Assembly (NCBI GenBank): GCA_964422925.1
Contig: CAYRDC010000003.1
Location: 120,495 to 184,494, forward strand
Reading direction: 5' to 3'
From: CAYRDC01 sp964422925
GTDB taxonomy: Bacteria; Bacteroidota; Bacteroidia; Chitinophagales; S012-47
Length of the DNA stretch: 64,000 bases
Position numbers and translations under genes: made by a program. This document shows, in pieces, positions 1 through 7,936 of this stretch. The notes under the pieces were generated by a model. The model searched no databases. It worked only from the letters and a program-made list of their open reading frames with translations, and had not been told where the DNA came from. Within the stretch, counting starts at the first letter, position 1, and each line of letters starts with the position of its first letter.

Positions 1-60
1 CAATTCTTCCCCGCGGGCCACCCGGAGCGCGATTTCATGGCCAAATCTTTTGTATTCCAT
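1..60 (-). CDS. PPC/DUF296 domain protein, 5' end only (partial)
   Basis: The first 60 bases read leftward from an ATG at 60-58 as 20 open codons beginning MEYKRFGHEIALRVARGEEL and run off the window edge. This opening resembles the start of PPC (DUF296) domain proteins, small trimeric proteins that in bacteria stand alone as putative DNA-binding proteins. A Bacteroidota-type -7 box lies 14 bases upstream (74-81, read leftward). Only the N-terminus is visible, so the family call rests on recognition of the first residues. Confidence 0.55.
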   Translation of the reverse strand, partial: MEYKRFGHEIALRVARGEEL

Positions 61-73
61 AGGCTGTTTTGGG

Positions 74-81
74 CAAAATTA
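74..81 (-). promoter_or_regulatory. Candidate -7 box (TAATTTTG) for the leftward partial gene
   Basis: Read leftward, the bases give TAATTTTG, a full match to the Bacteroidota -7 consensus TAnnTTTG, 13 bases before the ATG at 60. No convincing TTTG -33 element is seen at the usual spacing. A very short leader is implied. Confidence 0.35.
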
Positions 82-174
82 AGGGTTTGTGCATTCAGGG
101 CCTTTGTTTTGTCAAGGCAGCAAGGATTTGTATTGTTGTCGAGAGCGTGGTGCAGGCTGCAGTGTGAAATTTGC

Positions 175-182
175 TACATTTG
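175..182 (+). promoter_or_regulatory. Candidate -7 box (TACATTTG) for the T9SS cargo operon
   Basis: TACATTTG matches TAnnTTTG and sits about 50 bases before the ATG at 231. It would serve the three-gene T9SS cargo operon. A clear -33 TTTG at 19-21 bases upstream is missing, so this is only a candidate. Confidence 0.35.
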
Positions 183-230
183 TAACAGTCATGATATTGT
201 ATTTTTGAATGAGCGCTTTATTGAATTTTT

Positions 231-1088
231 ATGCGAGCGGCCTTTCCTTTCCGTTTACGAAGAATAATCCTGCCAATAGCGTTAGCTGTATGTGTTTTTG
301 TTTTGTTTCAGTCTTACCAGGGCGGCCCGCCTGCCGGCACGACCAATGCCCCGGGAGAAACCTCTTGTGCCACCAGCCCGGCCTGTCATATCGACACTCC
401 GAACACAGGTCCCGGGTTCGCGGAAATTACGGTAATGGGCGGGGTGCCAGCCAACGGGTATAAACCGGGTGAAACACTTACTCTTATGCCTTACATGATG
501 AATACCGGGGACAGCGTGATGGGTTTTGAAACCGTGGTTTTATTCCCGGACGGCAAGAATGCAGGTTCCGTGATGATCACTGATCCGGTGAAAACTCAAA
601 TGGTTACGTCTTCAGGCCTGGAATACGTGATGCAAACCCAAACCGGCAGCCTGAAACCCGGTATGCATGACTGGATGTACGACTGGGTGGCTCCACCCAA
701 AGGTTCCGGTGGAGTGGTTGTATACGGAGCTTTTGTTTCGGCCAACAACGATAATACCTCGGGTGGAGACCGGGTTTATACCGATACCTTGTATCTTCCC
801 GAAGATGTGACTGCCGGAACCGGTGACCCGGCCTCACAATCCCTTCGCTTCCATGCTGTGCGGGGCCAGGAATTGCTGCTTTCGATATACAATCCGTTGA
901 ACCATATGTTTACAGTCAGGGTTTATGATATGAGCGGCAGATCCGTGTGGGGCTACCGGCCGGGCAAAGGAAGTATGGACAACAACCTTGCTATCGACTG
1001 GAGCCAATGGAACCGGGGAATATACCTGGTAGAGTTATTCGACCTGGATGATTACACCCGGTTCGTTTCACGGGTAGCCAAATTATAA
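231..1088 (+). CDS. T9SS type A cargo, choice-of-anchor V / reelin-like protein
   Basis: A 285-residue exported protein. Residues 1-28 form a basic then hydrophobic signal sequence. Residues 29-60 carry the GPPAGTTNAPGE segment typical of choice-of-anchor V proteins, followed by Cys46, Cys52 and His53 in a CATSPACH arrangement. This is wider than a heme CxxCH, so heme binding is not assumed. The middle is beta-rich with no recognised catalytic motif. From about residue 215 the chain looks like a T9SS type A sorting domain (VYDMSGRSVW, then GIYLVEL and a basic C-terminus), which directs secretion through the outer membrane. It is the first gene of an operon; the next starts 8 bases downstream. 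Function beyond secretion and probable surface location is unknown. Confidence 0.75.
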   Translation: MRAAFPFRLRRIILPIALAVCVFVLFQSYQGGPPAGTTNAPGETSCATSPACHIDTPNTGPGFAEITVMGGVPANGYKPGETLTLMPYMMNTGDSVMGFETVVLFPDGKNAGSVMITDPVKTQMVTSSGLEYVMQTQTGSLKPGMHDWMYDWVAPPKGSGGVVVYGAFVSANNDNTSGGDRVYTDTLYLPEDVTAGTGDPASQSLRFHAVRGQELLLSIYNPLNHMFTVRVYDMSGRSVWGYRPGKGSMDNNLAIDWSQWNRGIYLVELFDLDDYTRFVSRVAKL

Positions 1089-1096
1089 TACAGGCG

Positions 1097-3337
1097 ATGA
1101 CCCGTAATTCCGGCATACATTGTTTACTCTGTTTCCTTTGTACTTTGTTACTGGGCGGTGCGCAAGGCCTGCAGGCGCAATGGTTTGCCCGGTGGGACAG
1201 CATCCCTGTTTCCGATGGTCATCACAACATGAAACTTGCCTGGGCTGGCGGGTTGAATAACCCCCAGTTTTCTACCATCGACTTAAACGGAGACGGGATC
1301 AGGGACCTTTTCGTTTTTGAACGCAGCAATAACCGTATCCTTACCTTTCTGAACCAGGGAACCCCGGACAGTGTGGATTACAAGTATGCCCCGCAATACG
1401 CAGAGGCTTTCCCGGAAGGCCTGCATGATTGGGTGATCCTGAAAGATTACAACGGGGACGGGCGGACCGATCTGTTTACCTCCAACATGGCAGGGCTCGA
1501 TATGGGCGTAGAGGTGTACCGGAATGATCCCGGGGGTAGCTTCGGATTTCATTTTACCAAAGTGAAATCATTGCTGTATGCCGACTACAATCCCGGGGTT
1601 TTCAACCTCTTTGTCAGCAACTGGGATCTGCCGGCTTTTACCGATGTGGATTATGACGGAGACCTGGATATCCTGACCTTCGAGTTTTCCGGTTACCTGA
1701 TGGAATGGTTCCGGAATATGTCCATGGAAAATTATGGTGTGCCGGACAGCCTGGAATTCGTGTTGCAGGACAAGTGCTTTGGAAAATTTGAAGAAGGTTT
1801 TGGCAGTTGCACGGTAACGCTGGGCATTAGCTGTAAAACCGGGGTAGGGCCCGGAGGGGGCGGGCAGCGGCATGCCGGTTCTACCACCCTGGCTTTTGAC
1901 CTGGATAATGACCACGACAAGGAATTGTTGATCGGGGATATTAACTGCAACAATCCATACCTGCTGCACAATGGAGGAGATTCCGCCAATGCCCTGATAA
2001 CCGCTATCGATACGCTGTATCCCCAAACCTTCCCGGTAAACATTCCCAGGTTTCCGGCCGCTTTTTACCTGGATGTGAATAATGACGGACGGAACGATTT
2101 GCTGGCAGCGCCCAATGCCCTGAATGTTTCGGAAAACACGAATGGGGTTTGGTATTATAAGAACACAGGCTCCAATGCTTTCCCGCAGTTTACTTACCGG
2201 ACCAATGACTTCCTGCAGGGAGAAATGATCGAAGTTGGGGACGGAGCGAATCCGGTGCTGGCGGATTTTAACCATGACAGCCTGCCAGACCTGATTATCG
2301 GCAATCATAAATATTACCAGCCGGGTGGTGGTGCGGTGGCCTCCCTGGCTTATTTTGAAAATACCGGAACAGCTGATAAACCGGCATTTACATTAATCGA
2401 TGCCGATTACGGGAATATCAGTTCCTACCTGTTCAAAAGCATTTACCCGGCCTTTGGCGACCTGGATGATGACGGGGACCCCGATATGATCCTGGGCGAT
2501 GAAAACGGTTATCTGCATTATTTTGAAAACCAGGCACCGGCCGGCAGCTTACCGGATTTTGTATTGGTTCAGCCACAGATGCAGCAATTCGATGTGGGAC
2601 AGAACTGTACGCCTTTTCTTTACGACCTAAACGGGGACGGGCTGCTGGACATCATTGCAGGCGAAAAAATCGGAACGCTGAATTATTTTGAGAATACCGG
2701 TACCAAATCAAATCCCCAGTTTACCCTGGTGGATGAATACTTGGGCAAAGTGGATGTCCGGAAGCCGGGTGAACTCAACGGATTCAGCACGGCCTGGATC
2801 GCGCCATTGGATTCCACCGGGCGGCCCTATTTTGTGAGTGGCTCATCCAATGGCTGGATTTATTTGTACGACAGCGTAAGCCTGGAAGGGGATACCACCT
2901 GGACACTGGTTGATTCCATGCTGACCGGTGACTGGCACGGCTTGTTTGCCACTGCTTCCGGAGGCGACCTGAACCGTGATGGTGCCATAGACCTGGTCAT
3001 CGGTTACTGGGGCGGAGGCGTTTCTCTTTATAAAAACCTGAAAAAACCACCCGAACCGCCACCGGTGGATACCACGGGCGCAGTGACCTTTCGGGTTTAT
3101 CCCAACCCAACCAGCGGGAAACTGATTCTTGAATTGAAAGGTTTGAATATTGACGATGTAATCCGGTACCGTGTCACCGACCTGCCGGGTCAGGTGTTAC
3201 AGGAAAAAACATTGGCCAGCATGGAAGGTTCGCAGACTGTGATAATCACCTTGAATAACTACGCGCAAGCTTTGTATGTGCTAACTTTACAGATAAATCA
3301 TAAACCTCACCAACTGAAAATCGTTAAGATCAACTGA
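1097..3337 (+). CDS. Secreted FG-GAP/VCBS repeat protein with T9SS type A domain
   Basis: A 746-residue protein with a signal peptide (about residues 1-28, ending LQAQ). The body contains at least nine calcium-binding-like loops, for example DLNGDGIRD, DYNGDGRTD, DVDYDGDLD, DVNNDGRND, DLDDDGDPD, DLNGDGLLD and DLNRDGAID. Several are followed by YFENTG, as in FG-GAP/VCBS repeats that fold into an integrin-like beta-propeller. A proline-rich linker (KKPPEPPPVDTT) leads to a type A sorting domain starting FRVYPNPTSGKL. The protein is probably a calcium-stabilised surface or extracellular binding protein. It lies 8 bases after the choice-of-anchor V gene, and its TGA overlaps the next gene's ATG by one base, so translation is probably coupled. 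No enzymatic motif is seen. Confidence 0.85.
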   Translation: MTRNSGIHCLLCFLCTLLLGGAQGLQAQWFARWDSIPVSDGHHNMKLAWAGGLNNPQFSTIDLNGDGIRDLFVFERSNNRILTFLNQGTPDSVDYKYAPQYAEAFPEGLHDWVILKDYNGDGRTDLFTSNMAGLDMGVEVYRNDPGGSFGFHFTKVKSLLYADYNPGVFNLFVSNWDLPAFTDVDYDGDLDILTFEFSGYLMEWFRNMSMENYGVPDSLEFVLQDKCFGKFEEGFGSCTVTLGISCKTGVGPGGGGQRHAGSTTLAFDLDNDHDKELLIGDINCNNPYLLHNGGDSANALITAIDTLYPQTFPVNIPRFPAAFYLDVNNDGRNDLLAAPNALNVSENTNGVWYYKNTGSNAFPQFTYRTNDFLQGEMIEVGDGANPVLADFNHDSLPDLIIGNHKYYQPGGGAVASLAYFENTGTADKPAFTLIDADYGNISSYLFKSIYPAFGDLDDDGDPDMILGDENGYLHYFENQAPAGSLPDFVLVQPQMQQFDVGQNCTPFLYDLNGDGLLDIIAGEKIGTLNYFENTGTKSNPQFTLVDEYLGKVDVRKPGELNGFSTAWIAPLDSTGRPYFVSGSSNGWIYLYDSVSLEGDTTWTLVDSMLTGDWHGLFATASGGDLNRDGAIDLVIGYWGGGVSLYKNLKKPPEPPPVDTTGAVTFRVYPNPTSGKLILELKGLNIDDVIRYRVTDLPGQVLQEKTLASMEGSQTVIITLNNYAQALYVLTLQINHKPHQLKIVKIN

Positions 3338-5178
3338 TGCGGAGGTTGTTTATCCATATCAGTCTGCTGATGTCCCTGCAGCCCTGGCTGTTGGGGCAGG
3401 GATATGGCGATGGCCGGGATGGCAGCCCCTCAGTGAGTGGTATCATTAATCAATATACCTATTTGACCCGGGACGCAGGCACTTGCAGCGACAGCCTGCA
3501 GGTTGCATCAGCTGATGGGTTTCAGGCCGGAGACCTGGTTCTTATCATACAGATGCAGGGCGCCAGGATTTATGACCAGAATGACTCACTGTATGGAAGC
3601 ATTCTCGATTATGCGGGAGCCGGCCGGTTTGAACTGGCACTGGTAAAAGAAGCTTCCGGCCAGCAATTGATCCTGGAATATCCCACCATAAACGCATACA
3701 GCGTATCAGGGCATACGCAAGTAATCCGCGTGCCGCAGTACCGGGATGTGACCGTTGGCGGGACGCTTACCTGTCCGGCCTGGAATGGGCAAACCGGAGG
3801 GGTTCTGGTGCTTAACGCGTTGGGTTCCATTAACTTGCAGGCGGATATTAATGTATTGGGTAAAGGATTTCGTGGCGGGGAGCACCATACTGCGCAATGC
3901 ATTTTTGATATCAGCTATGATTACATGGCGGAAACCGATCCGCAGTATTACGCCAAAAAAGGAGAGGGTATTGCCGGGTTTGGCGTAGCGCCTTTTACCT
4001 CGGCACGTGGCGCGCCAGCCAATGGAGGCGGGGGCGGAAACATCCATACCACCGGGGGCGGGGGCGGTGCCAACTCCGGCTGTGGTGGTAACGGTGGCTG
4101 GGGCTACCCGGTGGATAATTCAGGCGGTGAAAAACTGGTTTTCGGGCTGGGCGGGCATGCCATCGACATGGATGTTGCCGGTAATCGGCTATTTGCAGGT
4201 GGAGGCGGAGGTGCCGGCCATGAGCATTACGGAAACGGCACCAGTGGCGCCAATGGTGGCGGAATTGTAGTAATTATAGCTGAAACGCTGAACCCAAACG
4301 GGCACCGCATTCTGGCCACCGGAGCCAGTGCCGGCAGCAGCGGGGCGTATGGAGACGGAGCCGGTGGGGGCGGAGCCGGAGGAACGGTAGCCCTGCAGGT
4401 TTCGGATATTTCCGGCCAGCTAACGGTCAGCCTTTCCGGTGGGAATGGCGGAAATACCATATCCCAGGGATTCGGCCCGGGCGGTGGAGGTGGCGGTGGA
4501 TTCCTGTATTTGTCGAACCAGGTACCCGCCAACATGATTGACCTCCAGGCAAAGGGCGGTATGGCCGGTGAATGCAACGGAACTTTTTATGGCGGCAGCA
4601 ATGGCTGTGCGGGCGGATCAGTCACCGGGTTTACCATACCGTTTAATGACAGTATTCCAAAGGTTTACGCTGCTTTCACTATAGATCCAACTTTCCTGTC
4701 GATGGGTAACAATGCCTGGACGGAAAGCCAAACCATTCAATGCACTAATCAAAGTACCGGGGGGAGCCAATCCTTCTGGGATTTCGGGGACGGGCAATCA
4801 TCGGACATGAGTCACCCTTCCCATAATTACGCAATCCCCGGAAATTATACCATTGTCCTGGTGGAGAGCAATGCAATCTGCGCGGATACTGCCCGGTTAA
4901 CCATCAGCCCGAGGGTTGAATTGCCCAATATCTTCACACCCAACGGGGATGGGGTCAATGATTTCTTCCCGGGTATTTCCCTGAGCGCTGTGGAGTGCAT
5001 CGAGATCCATAACCGGTGGGGCGAAATCGTTTTCACAGGTGGTGGGAACTTCTACCAGTGGGACGGCCGGTATAAAAACACCGAATCCCCTCCCGGAGTC
5101 TATACCTACACTATCCGGTTTGCAACAAACAGCGGCACGCCTTACCTCTATTCCGGGAATGTGACCCTGGTTCGCTAA
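3337..5178 (+). CDS. Glycine-rich secreted protein with PKD and CHU_C (T9SS type B) domains
   Basis: A 613-residue protein starting inside the previous stop codon (TGATG). Residues 1-20 look like a signal peptide. Residues about 220-430 are strongly glycine-rich with runs such as GGGGG, predicting a low-complexity beta or coil region. A PKD-type domain follows at about 455-535 (WDFGDGQSSD, then NYTIVLVE). The last 90 residues are the gliding-motility-associated C-terminal domain CHU_C: NIFTPNGDGVND, IHNRWGEIVF, WDGRY and PPGVYTYTI. That is a type B T9SS signal, unlike the type A signals of its two operon partners. An adhesin or structural surface protein is likely; no enzyme motif is seen. 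Its stop overlaps the stop of the convergent hydrolase gene by four bases. Confidence 0.85.
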   Translation: MRRLFIHISLLMSLQPWLLGQGYGDGRDGSPSVSGIINQYTYLTRDAGTCSDSLQVASADGFQAGDLVLIIQMQGARIYDQNDSLYGSILDYAGAGRFELALVKEASGQQLILEYPTINAYSVSGHTQVIRVPQYRDVTVGGTLTCPAWNGQTGGVLVLNALGSINLQADINVLGKGFRGGEHHTAQCIFDISYDYMAETDPQYYAKKGEGIAGFGVAPFTSARGAPANGGGGGNIHTTGGGGGANSGCGGNGGWGYPVDNSGGEKLVFGLGGHAIDMDVAGNRLFAGGGGGAGHEHYGNGTSGANGGGIVVIIAETLNPNGHRILATGASAGSSGAYGDGAGGGGAGGTVALQVSDISGQLTVSLSGGNGGNTISQGFGPGGGGGGGFLYLSNQVPANMIDLQAKGGMAGECNGTFYGGSNGCAGGSVTGFTIPFNDSIPKVYAAFTIDPTFLSMGNNAWTESQTIQCTNQSTGGSQSFWDFGDGQSSDMSHPSHNYAIPGNYTIVLVESNAICADTARLTISPRVELPNIFTPNGDGVNDFFPGISLSAVECIEIHNRWGEIVFTGGGNFYQWDGRYKNTESPPGVYTYTIRFATNSGTPYLYSGNVTLVR

Positions 5179-7382
5179 TGAGTTACCACGAATTTCCTGG
5201 TTGCTTTCTGATTTTCGCTGGTTAATGTCAGAAAATACATTCCTGTGGGTAATCCGGCAGTACTGATTTGTCCCCGATAAGGTTGACCCGGGCCGCTGCG
5301 GAATGTTTTTTGCCACAACACTTCTCCCTGCGGGTTGCTGACAGTGGTTGTAACAAAAATTGTGGCAAGTGTTTCGCAAGTGAATTCGATGAAATTGTTA
5401 GCCGGATTGGGTGATACACTTATGGCCATTCCGGGCTCAGAGTTCATCCCGATGGGTGTGGGCGCCAGGTGCAGGTGAAAAGCAGCCATGGAGTAAGAAT
5501 CCAGCAAATAGTCCACGTGGTTTGTAGCCGGTGAAAAGACCAGTGTGTCCAGGTTCATCGAAATGCCGGCATTTTGGGGCACCCCTGTGAGGGTTTCCAC
5601 TATAACGGTATCTGTATACCGGCCGTACAGGCGGACAGGGTAGGAGGTGTCATCATCCCGGTTGATGATCAGCAAATGCAAAATGGAACTGTCAGGTTCC
5701 ATGCTGCCAAGAATTACAAATGCCGGGATCATCAGGGTATCCGGCAGCCCGGTGCTGTCGTTTTTGGAAATCAGCGGCATGGTGGGGATCTGGCTCGTAT
5801 CCGAGGCCAGCAACAGGCCGGCAGGACTTTGCACACACTCGTTCACCATCCGTGTGGCCGGCACCGCGGGCTCCATAGTAAGGTTGCCGTTGTTGATGTG
5901 GAACATTTGGATATGGTTTTGCCCGGAGCCTATGACCGCGAAATGATTGATGAGGGACAAGTGAATATCATCCCTGGCACCTGCGGTATAAAAAGCGCTC
6001 CAGAAAGCCGCGTCATACAAGGCGATAACCACTCCATGCCACCCTACCGGGCAACTGTCACAAAGGGTCAGGTTCCATTCCGTAAGGCCTGTTTTTATTG
6101 GTTGAATTCCCAGGGCTTGAGACAGGCTGTCAAGTTTTTTTTGGAAAGAAATATGATGGGCTGCCTTTCTTTCAGCCTGGTAAACGATTTCACTGAAATG
6201 GCCGGTATTGTAGAACTGATAAACAATGCTCCGGTTGTATCCATGGAAGATCATAAATTCCGGGGGGCTGGATTTTAGCCGGTTCGTGAACAGGGAGCTT
6301 TTGTCGAGGGTTCCCAGAAACTTGACTTCATACCCAATTTGAATGGTGCTGTCCGCGGCTTTCATCGAATCGCGCAATTCAAAAGCTCCCGGATGTTCCA
6401 CGCTATTGTATTCTACCAATACAGCCAATACGGAATCGGCCTGTACGGGAAGGATTACCGTAACGGCTGAATCGTTTTTCCAATGGAATTGAGAAGAATC
6501 CAGTTCAAAGGCCGGGCTGGCCAGCATATTATAGACCTGCTGCTGGGAATACTGGGCCAGATCGTTTTTCGACAAATTAGATACGAAAGCGAAAACCCGG
6601 ATCGAATCAGGGGAGATTTTCGGGAACTGCACATAAATATCAATGGTGTCGGGATCGGTGCTGTCCGGGAAATATACTTCTCCCAGGATAGCACTCACTT
6701 TGTTTAGTTCATTGTTTTCGGGCACCCATCCTTCCCTGCGGAACCCGCCCCCGTAATAATAGAGGGAATCCACAAGGTAGCGGTCTATAGGTTTTACCTG
6801 GCCGTTCCGGAAATGCAAAACACTGTCCCAGGCCAGCCAGGAAACCCCGAAAGTCCATGGGTTAGCGATTTCATTGCCAATCTCCCAGTATTGAATGTTC
6901 AGGCGGGCAGAGTCGCCCAGCAGGCTGTCGCGCATCGCCTGGTATTTGGGTTTTCCGCTATTGCAAAACCTGACCAGTTCTGCCGCTTGGGCAGAAGTGG
7001 TTGTCCCGAAATTCAGCATATAATTCACCTTCATGTTCATTTGCCGTGTAAAGGCGGCCATAGCCTGCATGTTAAAATGAACAGGGTGGTTTAAATCCTG
7101 CATCCAGTCATAGCTATTGCCCTTGGTGCCGCCCGGCCAGCGCAGAATGCCGGGACGCAACCTGACAAACTCAGCCTGGAAAGCGCTGTCGGCCATCCAG
7201 CTTTTCACAGTAGAATATGGTTGGTTAAATCCCCGCCATTCATCCCGGACCGGAGAAAAAGTTATGAGGCTGCCAATATCAACTGGATAATTTACCGGTT
7301 GCCCCAATGTTTTAAAATCAACCTGTCCCGCGAATAATAAAATGAAGAAAACGACTGAACAGGAGATTTTTTTGTTTTTCAT
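5175..7382 (-). CDS. Secreted clan GH-A-like glycoside hydrolase with T9SS type A domain
   Basis: A 735-residue secreted protein (signal about 1-28). The catalytic part resembles alpha-L-arabinofuranosidase/GH51-like and related clan GH-A barrels: LRPGILRWPGGT at about 75-86, then YWEIGNE with Glu171 as the likely acid/base and LTEWN with Glu435 as the likely nucleophile. About 190 residues between roughly 175 and 365 are not typical barrel sequence and include a beta-rich stretch with DTIDIYVQFP, suggesting an inserted domain. The C-terminus (from about 650, ISVSPNPANNFIEF) is a T9SS type A domain. Likely role: cleaving a plant or algal polysaccharide outside the cell. The exact family and substrate cannot be fixed from motifs alone. 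It is divergent from the asparaginase gene. Confidence 0.65.
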   Translation of the reverse strand: MKNKKISCSVVFFILLFAGQVDFKTLGQPVNYPVDIGSLITFSPVRDEWRGFNQPYSTVKSWMADSAFQAEFVRLRPGILRWPGGTKGNSYDWMQDLNHPVHFNMQAMAAFTRQMNMKVNYMLNFGTTTSAQAAELVRFCNSGKPKYQAMRDSLLGDSARLNIQYWEIGNEIANPWTFGVSWLAWDSVLHFRNGQVKPIDRYLVDSLYYYGGGFRREGWVPENNELNKVSAILGEVYFPDSTDPDTIDIYVQFPKISPDSIRVFAFVSNLSKNDLAQYSQQQVYNMLASPAFELDSSQFHWKNDSAVTVILPVQADSVLAVLVEYNSVEHPGAFELRDSMKAADSTIQIGYEVKFLGTLDKSSLFTNRLKSSPPEFMIFHGYNRSIVYQFYNTGHFSEIVYQAERKAAHHISFQKKLDSLSQALGIQPIKTGLTEWNLTLCDSCPVGWHGVVIALYDAAFWSAFYTAGARDDIHLSLINHFAVIGSGQNHIQMFHINNGNLTMEPAVPATRMVNECVQSPAGLLLASDTSQIPTMPLISKNDSTGLPDTLMIPAFVILGSMEPDSSILHLLIINRDDDTSYPVRLYGRYTDTVIVETLTGVPQNAGISMNLDTLVFSPATNHVDYLLDSYSMAAFHLHLAPTPIGMNSEPGMAISVSPNPANNFIEFTCETLATIFVTTTVSNPQGEVLWQKTFRSGPGQPYRGQISTAGLPTGMYFLTLTSENQKATRKFVVTH

Positions 7383-7416
7383 GGATAAGAATTTCAGGGA
7401 TTCTAAAAATAACCAA

Positions 7417-7424
7417 TAATTTTG
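7417..7424 (+). promoter_or_regulatory. Candidate -7 box (TAATTTTG) for the asparaginase gene
   Basis: TAATTTTG matches TAnnTTTG and ends 17 bases before the ATG at 7442. A weak TTTC element lies about 21 bases upstream. A GGAGG run directly abuts the ATG, too close for normal Shine-Dalgarno use. Confidence 0.4.
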
Positions 7425-7441
7425 AATGAGAATCCCGGAGG

Positions 7442-7930
7442 ATGGCCATCAGGATATTTGTGACAGGCGGAACTTTTGACAAGGAATACAATATGATCAC
7501 CGGCCAGTTGTATTTTAAGGATACGCACCTGCCGGAAATTTTTGAATTAGGCCGAAGCAATCTTGACATTAATATCCGTACCCTGATGATGATCGACAGC
7601 CTGGACATGACCGAAGAAGACAGGCAGTTAATCGTTCATCATTGCCAAAAGGCAGAAGAAGATCAGATTCTCATTACGCATGGAACCGATACTATGGTGG
7701 AGACAGCCCAATGTATTGCAAAAGCATCCATTCCCAAAACCATTGTCCTTACCGGAGCGATGATACCCTATAAGTTCGGGAGTTCTGATGGTTTTTTCAA
7801 CCTGGGCAACGCTTTGGGCTTTGTGCAATCGATGCCCCATGGGGTGTATATTGCCATGAACGGAACCTGTTTTAATTGGGACAATGTCCGGAAAAACAAG
7901 AAAACCGGTTTTTTCGAAACGATTCGATAA
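7442..7930 (+). CDS. Single-domain L-asparaginase-family protein
   Basis: A 162-residue protein covering only the N-terminal domain of type I/II asparaginases (the full enzymes are about 330 residues). The catalytic signatures are intact: VTGGTFD with Thr11 as nucleophile, THGTDT with Thr82 and Asp83, and a lysine-rich RKNKKTG stretch near 152 that may supply the general-base-associated Lys. The stop falls right after this stretch and the downstream gene begins 6 bases later, so this is not an obvious frameshift remnant. Single-domain members of about this size are known in bacteria. Whether this protein hydrolyses asparagine is uncertain, because the C-terminal domain that shapes the second half of the active site is absent. 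No signal peptide is seen, so it is likely cytoplasmic. Confidence 0.75.
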   Translation: MAIRIFVTGGTFDKEYNMITGQLYFKDTHLPEIFELGRSNLDINIRTLMMIDSLDMTEEDRQLIVHHCQKAEEDQILITHGTDTMVETAQCIAKASIPKTIVLTGAMIPYKFGSSDGFFNLGNALGFVQSMPHGVYIAMNGTCFNWDNVRKNKKTGFFETIR

Positions 7931-7936
7931 CCTGTT

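Noticed and set aside
370..390. Cx5CH motif in the choice-of-anchor V protein as a heme site
   Set aside because: A heme c site needs CxxCH; the spacing here is wider. No other cytochrome feature is present.
1568..2308. Long leftward open frame (about 246 codons) inside the FG-GAP gene
   Set aside because: It is antisense to a well-supported protein with repeated DxDxDG motifs and shows no recognisable domain. It is a shadow of the codon bias.
4020..4500. Repeated GGCGGAGGC blocks that could look like a CRISPR or tandem repeat array
   Set aside because: The repeats are irregular, have no fixed spacers and encode polyglycine in frame.
4227..4577. Proline-rich leftward frame
   Set aside because: It is the complement of the glycine-rich tract (GGC/GGT codons read as proline on the other strand) and not a gene.
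5574..6278. Rightward open frame (about 234 codons) inside the glycoside hydrolase gene
   Set aside because: It lies antisense to the hydrolase and contains no conserved motif. The hydrolase frame carries WEIGNE and the sorting domain.
7442..7930. Asparaginase as a frameshifted or truncated pseudogene
   Set aside because: Motifs are intact, the downstream gene starts 6 bases later with its own features, and short single-domain family members are known.
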